Of a DNA stretch of 64,000 bases, positions 59,083 to 64,000 are shown piece after piece. The stretch is from the NCBI GenBank assembly GCA_038751255.1, contig JBCDGN010000003.1, positions 1 to 64,000 of the forward strand, in the 5' to 3' direction. How positions within the stretch are numbered: position 1 is the stretch's first letter; each line of letters opens with the position of its first letter. Source of the DNA: JANSYP01 sp038751255. Lineage in GTDB: Bacteria > Pseudomonadota > Alphaproteobacteria > Rhodobacterales > Rhodobacteraceae. Made by a program: the position numbers and the translations under genes. The notes under the pieces are model-generated. The model was not told the origin of the DNA and made no database searches. It saw only the letters and a program-made list of their open reading frames with translations.

Positions 59083-60176
59083 CGCTGTCGGTGCGCTTGC
59101 GGCAAAGCTACGGCGACTTCCGGTTACAGGCAGATTTTGATGCCCCGCCAGGAGTGACGGTCCTGTTCGGTCGGTCAGGATCAGGGAAATCCACCATCAT
59201 CAATGCGATTGCCGGGGTGATCACCCCAGATGAGGGCCGGATCACCATCGATGACTGGTGTCTTTTCGACACCGCGCCTAGGCGCGTCTTGCCCCCGCAC
59301 CGCCGACGCCTGGGCGTGATCTTTCAAGAAGGACGGCTCTTTCCACATCTCAGCGTCGCGCAGAACCTGCGTTATGGTGAGCTTTTCGGGCGATCAAAAA
59401 TATCCCGCCAAGATCGATCCCGCGTGATTGAGATGCTTGGCATTGGACCGCTCTTGTCGCGCCGACCCGGAGCCTTATCGGGCGGTGAAAAACAACGCGT
59501 CGCCATCGGACGTGCCCTGCTGCGGGATCCGCGACTTATTCTGGCCGATGAACCGCTCGCCTCATTGGACGAGGCGCGCAAGGCCGAGATTCTGCCCTAT
59601 TTCGAGCGGCTCCGCGATGAAACCGATGTGCCTATTCTTTATGTCAGCCACTCCCCGACCGAGGTCGCCCGGCTCGCCACGACCATCATTGCGCTCGAAG
59701 CAGGCAAGATCATCCGCCAAGGACCCGCGGTGGAGGTGCTCGCCGATCCGATGGTCACGCCCACTGGGATGCGCGCAGCGGGCGCAGTCTTAGAGGCGCG
59801 AATAAAAACACATCACGCCGATGGATTGACTGAGATCGACGCCCAAGGCGCGGCGCTCTTTCTGCCGCGCATCGCGCAGACACCCGGCACGCCTCTGAGG
59901 GTTCGGATCCCCGCCCGGGATGTGATGTTATCCACCCTACCGCCGGAGGGACTTTCAGCACTGAACGTATTGCCAGGCAGGATCACCCATCTGCGCCCAG
60001 GCGATGGGCCCGATCTTTTGGTCTCTCTCTCGACGCAAGCGGGCACTGTTCTGTCACGCATCACCGGGCGCTCGGCGGAACGGATGGGGCTCGCGGTGGG
60101 GCGAGAGCTCCATGCCATCATCAAAACCATCGCGATCGCACCAGAGGAAATCGGTGCGGGCGCTTTGTCCGAATGA
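59079..60176 (+). CDS. modC: Molybdate ABC transporter ATP-binding protein
   Basis: A 365-residue ATPase with Walker A FGRSGSGKSTIINAI, signature LSGGEKQRVAIGRALL, Walker B ILADEPLASLDEARK and switch histidine in YVSHSPTEVARL. The C-terminal ~110 residues include a MOP/TOBE segment (ALNVLPGRITHLRPGDGPDL) that binds molybdate for feedback control. Length matches ModC. Last of modABC. Confidence 0.95.
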   Translation: MTLSVRLRQSYGDFRLQADFDAPPGVTVLFGRSGSGKSTIINAIAGVITPDEGRITIDDWCLFDTAPRRVLPPHRRRLGVIFQEGRLFPHLSVAQNLRYGELFGRSKISRQDRSRVIEMLGIGPLLSRRPGALSGGEKQRVAIGRALLRDPRLILADEPLASLDEARKAEILPYFERLRDETDVPILYVSHSPTEVARLATTIIALEAGKIIRQGPAVEVLADPMVTPTGMRAAGAVLEARIKTHHADGLTEIDAQGAALFLPRIAQTPGTPLRVRIPARDVMLSTLPPEGLSALNVLPGRITHLRPGDGPDLLVSLSTQAGTVLSRITGRSAERMGLAVGRELHAIIKTIAIAPEEIGAGALSE

Positions 60177-60200
60177 CCTAAGCATAAAGAAGGAGCTGAG

Positions 60201-60947
60201 ATGTCCAAAACTGCGCTGATCACAGGTGCCAGTCGCGGGATTGGGGCTGTGACCGCCAAGCTTGCCGCAGCGCAAGGCTGGGACGTCGCGGTGAACTACG
60301 CCGAAAGCTCTAAAGCGGCGGAGGCTGTCTGTGCCGCTGTCAGAGCGCAGGGACAAAAAGCGGTCGCCGTAAAGGCAGATGTCGCCGATCCGGCCCAAGT
60401 CGCGGCGATGTTTGAGGCGTGTGAGGCCGCATTGGGTCCGCCCGAGCTACTTGTGAACAATGCCGGTATCATCGGCAAAGCAAGCCGCCTTGCTGAGCTA
60501 CCGTTGGAAGCACTGCGGCGCACCATTGATGTCAATCTTTGTGGGACGATTTACTGCAGCCAGGAAGCCATCGCGCGGATGTCGACCAACAAGGGTGGGA
60601 ACGGTGGCGTGATCGTCAATATCTCTTCGATTGCTGCGGTGCTGGGCAGCCCTGGAGAATATGTTCACTATGCGGCCACCAAAGGCGCGGTTGAGACGCT
60701 GACCATCGGCATGGGTCGCGAATTGGGCGTGGAGGGTATCCGGGCTGTGTGCATCCGCGCGGGCACCGTCGACACAGAGATACATGCCCGCAGCGGCAAT
60801 CCTGACCGACCGAAAATGGTCGCTCAGATGTCTCCACTTGCCCGTGTGGGTCAGCCGGAAGACATCGCAGAGGCGATTTTGTGGCTCGCCTCCGACAAGG
60901 CAGCCTATGTCACAGGCGCGATCATTCCTGTCAGCGGCGGGCTCTAG
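60201..60947 (+). CDS. Short-chain dehydrogenase/reductase (SDR)
   Basis: A 248-residue classical SDR. NAD(P) binding: TGASRGIGAVTAKLAAAQGW near residue 7; NNAG at about 90; the catalytic Ser in VIVNISSIAAVLGSPG; and Tyr-x3-Lys in YVHYAATKGAVETL. The C-terminal end is ASDKAAYVTGAIIPVSGG. An excellent AAGGAG site precedes the ATG. 24 bp after modC on the same strand, so perhaps cotranscribed, but no functional tie is evident. Substrate unknown. A 173-bp gap follows, in which I see only the ribosome site of the next gene. Confidence 0.92.
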   Translation: MSKTALITGASRGIGAVTAKLAAAQGWDVAVNYAESSKAAEAVCAAVRAQGQKAVAVKADVADPAQVAAMFEACEAALGPPELLVNNAGIIGKASRLAELPLEALRRTIDVNLCGTIYCSQEAIARMSTNKGGNGGVIVNISSIAAVLGSPGEYVHYAATKGAVETLTIGMGRELGVEGIRAVCIRAGTVDTEIHARSGNPDRPKMVAQMSPLARVGQPEDIAEAILWLASDKAAYVTGAIIPVSGGL

Positions 60948-61120
60948 TCCTGATCCTTCCTGCTAAGCATCGATATGTGGTCTCTCGGGATTGTCATCGC
61001 GGAGAAATCTTTCGACATAGTTCTGGCAAATCAGTGAGATCACGACAGTGACACGTGAAATGCCAACTGCATGTGATAGCGTAGGGTAACGACACAGCCA
61101 ATCCTGGGAGGGGTTTAGCC

Positions 61121-62731
61121 ATGACACCAGAGAAAGTCGCCGAGTGGGACAGTCTCAGCGACCGCGATCCAACTTATGCCATCGTGGGCGAAGTAGACCT
61201 TGTGGTTGTCCGCTGGGACGATGAGGTATCGGTGTTTTACGGGCGCTGTCTGCACCGAGGCGCGCTGATGTCAGATGGGTTTGTACGCGGACGCAATCTG
61301 ATCTGCGGCGTGCATGACTGGGATTACCGGCTCGACACAGGCGTCAGCGAATACGCCAATGAAGAAGTGCTGCCCAAGTTTAGGTCTTGGATAGAAGAGG
61401 GCGGCGTTTGGGTCGATGCCGAGGAAGTCAATGCCTGGGCGGAAGAGCATCCCCAACCCTTCAACCGCAAAGCCTATCTTGGGCTCTATGCCGATACCTC
61501 CCATGGCACCGAAGAAGAGCCCTATAATGGCTTGATCCAGCGCTACGCCCGGAGCGGCCTGAAAACCACCGGCCATCACGGGGTGATGGACGCGATGGGC
61601 GTGCCGCGCGCTCAATTGCCCGATTGGGATGATATCCAGCTTCTGACCGCACAGTTGCAAAAGGCCCCCCTGCTCGATGAGGACCCGGTGGGGACAGAGG
61701 TTGTGATCGGCTCCAATTGTCAAAAACCGCTGCGGTTGGAGATCCCGCTTTTCGTCTCAGACATGAGCTTTGGCGCGCTCTCAGAACCGGCCAAGGTGGC
61801 GCTGGCGACCGGGGCCGAGATGGCAGGCACGGGCATCTGTTCGGGCGAAGGCGGCATGCTGCCCGAAGAGCAACAAGCCTGCGGACGCTATTTCTACGAA
61901 TTGGCCTCCGCCCGCTTCGGCTTTGACTGGGACAAGCTCGCCAAGGTTCAGGCCTTTCATTTCAAGGGCGGCCAGGGTGCAAAAACCGGGACCGGCGGTC
62001 ACTTGCCCGGTGAAAAGGTGAAAGGCAGAATTGCCGAGGTTCGAGGATTGGCCGAGGGAGAGGACGCGATCTCGCCCCCGCGCTTCCCCAACTGGACCAG
62101 CCCCAAAGAAATCCGCAGCTTCGCCGATGAGGTCCGTGCAAAAACTGGCGGTATCCCCATCGGCTACAAGCTCTCCGCCCAGCATATCGAGAAAGACATC
62201 GATGCCGCGCTGGAGGTTGGGGTGGACTATATCATCCTCGATGGACGCGGCGGCGGCACCGGCGCGGCGCCGATCATATTTCGCGACAATATTAGCGTGC
62301 CGACTATTCCTGCGCTCGCTCGGGCGCGACAACATCTCGACCGGCTGGGGCGTAGTGATGTGACGCTGGTGATCACAGGTGGTCTCCGCAAGCCGGCCGA
62401 TTTCATCAAAGCGCTGGCACTTGGCGCCGACGCGGTCGCTGTGTCTAACGCGGCGATGCAGGCGATCGGCTGTATCGCCATGCGCGCCTGCCACACAAAC
62501 AATTGTCCCGTCGGGATCGCCACGCAGAAACCGCATTTGGTCAGCCGGCTGGTGATCGAAAAATCGGCCAAGCGCCTCGCCAATTTCTTCTCGGCCTCCA
62601 CCGAGTTGATGCAGGTGATGGCGCGCGCCTGCGGCCATGACCACGTGAACAAGTTTAACATCGACGATTTGACCACCTGGAAGCGCGAGATGTCCGATCT
62701 GACGGGCATCGCCTATGGCGGCGTGAATTGA
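61121..62731 (+). CDS. Rieske [2Fe-2S] and glutamate-synthase FMN-domain fusion protein
   Basis: A 536-residue fusion. Residues 1-120 hold a Rieske centre with Cys43-Leu-His45 (CLHRGAL) and Cys62-Gly-Val-His65 (CGVHDWDYRLDTG). From about residue 130 the sequence is the glutamate synthase domain 2 type FMN barrel: FVSDMSFGALSEPAKVALAT, GTGICSGEGGMLPEE, FHFKGGQGAKTGTGGHLPGE, ILDGRGGGTGAAP and the cysteine motif CHTNNCPVGIATQ, which supplies a further Fe-S cluster. It lacks a glutaminase domain, so it is not an ordinary GltB. Stand-alone GltS barrels of this kind occur in N-methylglutamate synthase. GGGAGGGG precedes the ATG. It is 13 bp before the next fusion gene. Confidence 0.88.
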   Translation: MTPEKVAEWDSLSDRDPTYAIVGEVDLVVVRWDDEVSVFYGRCLHRGALMSDGFVRGRNLICGVHDWDYRLDTGVSEYANEEVLPKFRSWIEEGGVWVDAEEVNAWAEEHPQPFNRKAYLGLYADTSHGTEEEPYNGLIQRYARSGLKTTGHHGVMDAMGVPRAQLPDWDDIQLLTAQLQKAPLLDEDPVGTEVVIGSNCQKPLRLEIPLFVSDMSFGALSEPAKVALATGAEMAGTGICSGEGGMLPEEQQACGRYFYELASARFGFDWDKLAKVQAFHFKGGQGAKTGTGGHLPGEKVKGRIAEVRGLAEGEDAISPPRFPNWTSPKEIRSFADEVRAKTGGIPIGYKLSAQHIEKDIDAALEVGVDYIILDGRGGGTGAAPIIFRDNISVPTIPALARARQHLDRLGRSDVTLVITGGLRKPADFIKALALGADAVAVSNAAMQAIGCIAMRACHTNNCPVGIATQKPHLVSRLVIEKSAKRLANFFSASTELMQVMARACGHDHVNKFNIDDLTTWKREMSDLTGIAYGGVN

Positions 62732-62744
62732 GAGGACCCGGAAG

Positions 62745-64000
62745 ATGCTAGATGAGCGTGAACATAACTGGGTCCGCGTGGCCCATGTGGATGATCTGCC
62801 CGAAGGCCGGGTGAAAACGGTGACCGCCGGGACAACCACCTTGTGCCTGTCCCATTTCGAAGGCCAATGGGCAGCGATGGACAACCGCTGTCCGCACCAG
62901 GGCGGGCCGCTGGGCGAGGGCTCCATCGAGAAGGGGATCGAGGGCAAATGCTGGATCCGCTGCCCCTGGCATGGCTGGGATTTCGACCCGTTGACCGGGG
63001 CGCCTCCGGGCGGGCATGAGGATACCGGACAGCAGCTTTATCCTGTCGAACAGCGCGGCGACGAGATCTTTGTCGGTCTCGAACCCGAGCCAGAACACAC
63101 CCGCACCACCACCGATGAGATGGTAGAAACCATGGTGAATTGGGGGGTCACCTCGGTTTTTGGCATGGTGGGACACTCCAATCTGGGCCTGGCTGATGCA
63201 GTGCGTCTGGCTGCCAAGCGGGGCGATCTGCACTATTACGGGATCCGGCACGAAGGAGCCGCGGCCTTTGCCGCCTCGGCCTATGGCAAACTCACCGGCG
63301 TCCCCGCGGCCTGCCTTACCATCGCAGGGCCTGGCGCGACCAATCTGCTAACCGGCATGTGGGACGCGAAGGTCGACCGCGCCCCGGTCTTGGCCCTGAC
63401 TGGCCAAGTGCAAACCCAGGTCTTTGGGCCAGGCGCGTTCCAGGACATTGATCTTGGCCAAGCCTTTCGCGGGGTCGTGCGGTTCAGCCAGACGGTGCTC
63501 AGCACCTCGCGCCACGCCGAACTTATGTCGCTGGCGTGTAAAAACGCTCTGGTTGAACGCGATGTGGCACATCTGATTTTTCCTGATGATATGCAGACCC
63601 TGCCAAGCACCAATCGCGCAGCGGAACCCAAGGGCCGCATCGGGCGCCCCAATATCCGTGCCGCGGAAGAAGACATAAGCGCCGTGCGGGAGATGCTCGC
63701 AGCATCGCGCCGTCCGATCATTGTCATGGGTCATGGCGCGGTGGACGCGCGGGACAAAGTCATCGCGCTTGCCGAGGCGCTCGGCGCCCCGGTTCTGACG
63801 ACATTTAAGGGTAAAGGCCTGATTTCAGACACTCATCCCAATGCAGCAGGGGTTCTCGGCCGCTCTGGGACACCGATCGCAAGTTGGTTCATGAATGAGG
63901 CTGATCTGATCCTTGCACTTGGCTCGTCGTTCTCTAACCATACCGGGATTGAGCCTTCCAAACCAATCATCCAAGTTGATTTCGACCGGATGCAATTGGG
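62745..64000 (+). CDS. Rieske [2Fe-2S] and thiamine-diphosphate enzyme fusion (3' end outside the window)
   Basis: At least 418 residues; open at the right edge. Residues 1-115 form a Rieske domain with Cys49/His51 (CPHQGGPLGEGS) and Cys73/His76 (CPWHGWDFDPLTG). From about 122 a ThDP enzyme of the acetolactate synthase/pyruvate oxidase group begins: GVTSVFGMVGHSNLGLADAV, the catalytic-type Glu170 in RHEGAAAFAASAYG, TIAGPGATNLLTGMWDAKVD, and a central domain (RRPIIVMGHGAVDARDKVIA). The C-terminal PP domain with GDG...N is not yet reached. GAGAGGA is nine bases before the ATG. Rieske fused to ThDP is a rare layout; with the Rieske-GltS gene just upstream it probably makes one electron-transfer system. 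Confidence 0.85.
   Translation, partial: MLDEREHNWVRVAHVDDLPEGRVKTVTAGTTTLCLSHFEGQWAAMDNRCPHQGGPLGEGSIEKGIEGKCWIRCPWHGWDFDPLTGAPPGGHEDTGQQLYPVEQRGDEIFVGLEPEPEHTRTTTDEMVETMVNWGVTSVFGMVGHSNLGLADAVRLAAKRGDLHYYGIRHEGAAAFAASAYGKLTGVPAACLTIAGPGATNLLTGMWDAKVDRAPVLALTGQVQTQVFGPGAFQDIDLGQAFRGVVRFSQTVLSTSRHAELMSLACKNALVERDVAHLIFPDDMQTLPSTNRAAEPKGRIGRPNIRAAEEDISAVREMLAASRRPIIVMGHGAVDARDKVIALAEALGAPVLTTFKGKGLISDTHPNAAGVLGRSGTPIASWFMNEADLILALGSSFSNHTGIEPSKPIIQVDFDRMQL

Noticed and set aside
1..64000. CRISPR arrays, rRNA genes, prophage genes, complete tRNAs
   Set aside because: No regularly spaced repeats, no rRNA sequence blocks and no phage structural genes were seen on reading; a covariance search was not possible.

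Overview
This window looks like chromosome of a moderately GC-rich alphaproteobacterium of the Rhodobacterales (Roseobacter group). The support is the cell-cycle regulator TrcR (DUF1013), a VPLPA-CTERM surface protein, the DUF2849-cysI-cysH-DUF934 sulfur cluster next to an Lrp-type regulator, a DctPQM TRAP transporter, DUF1127 proteins and a MocR regulator. No rRNA, tRNA or CRISPR array was found. Genus and species cannot be read from the sequence alone.

Layout. 1-582: a decayed IS5-family element entering from the left edge. Its transposase is interrupted by three copies of one short palindromic sequence, and its end cuts a small lipoprotein gene. 791-6541: trcR, a secreted RNase T2, a SnoaL-like protein, and the envelope/ribosome operon yfgM-bamB-der. 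6727-16771: an RND efflux pair, an MFS carrier, an Atm1-type ABC exporter, a LysM protein and a LOG-family hydrolase. 16797-22651: a cytochrome P450, then assimilatory sulfate/sulfite reduction (Lrp regulator, DUF2849, cysI, cysH, DUF934) and a ferredoxin-NADP reductase. 22733-28428: a VPLPA-CTERM protein, infC with a rare ATA start, a large DUF4114 secreted-type protein, and small exported proteins. 28581-34044: a split urease locus. ureE, ureF and ureG are separated from ureC by two small genes with twin leader hairpins and an inverted DMT transporter; ureD, ureA and ureB are not in the window. 34381-35883: dnaB.

35922-43297: a Nit1C cluster (MSMEG_0572, nitrilase, radical SAM, GNAT, AIR-synthase-like, MSMEG_0570, flavin oxidoreductase) transcribed away from a MocR regulator. 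The six downstream genes from the nitrilase on are closely packed or overlapping. In other bacteria such clusters are tied to nitrogen starvation and cyanide use. 43327-44031: a wrecked pseudogene. 44162-47868: a small periplasmic sulfite-oxidase-fold protein, a hybrid histidine kinase with Hpt domain and a LuxR-type response regulator, probably one sensory unit. 47890-51015: a TRAP transporter. 51212-52406: gene-poor, with one decayed hydrolase fragment. 52422-57393: KefF/KefC-like K+ efflux, DUF4188, YbdK-type ligase, a membrane protein. 57628-60947: modABC and a short-chain dehydrogenase.

61121-64000 (open at the right edge) is the most unusual stretch: two adjacent redox fusions, Rieske plus glutamate-synthase-type FMN domain, then Rieske plus thiamine-diphosphate enzyme. 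They probably form one uncharacterised oxidoreductase system. Nitrogen scavenging recurs in the window (urease, Nit1C, GltS-like enzyme), but a regulatory link between these loci is only an inference.
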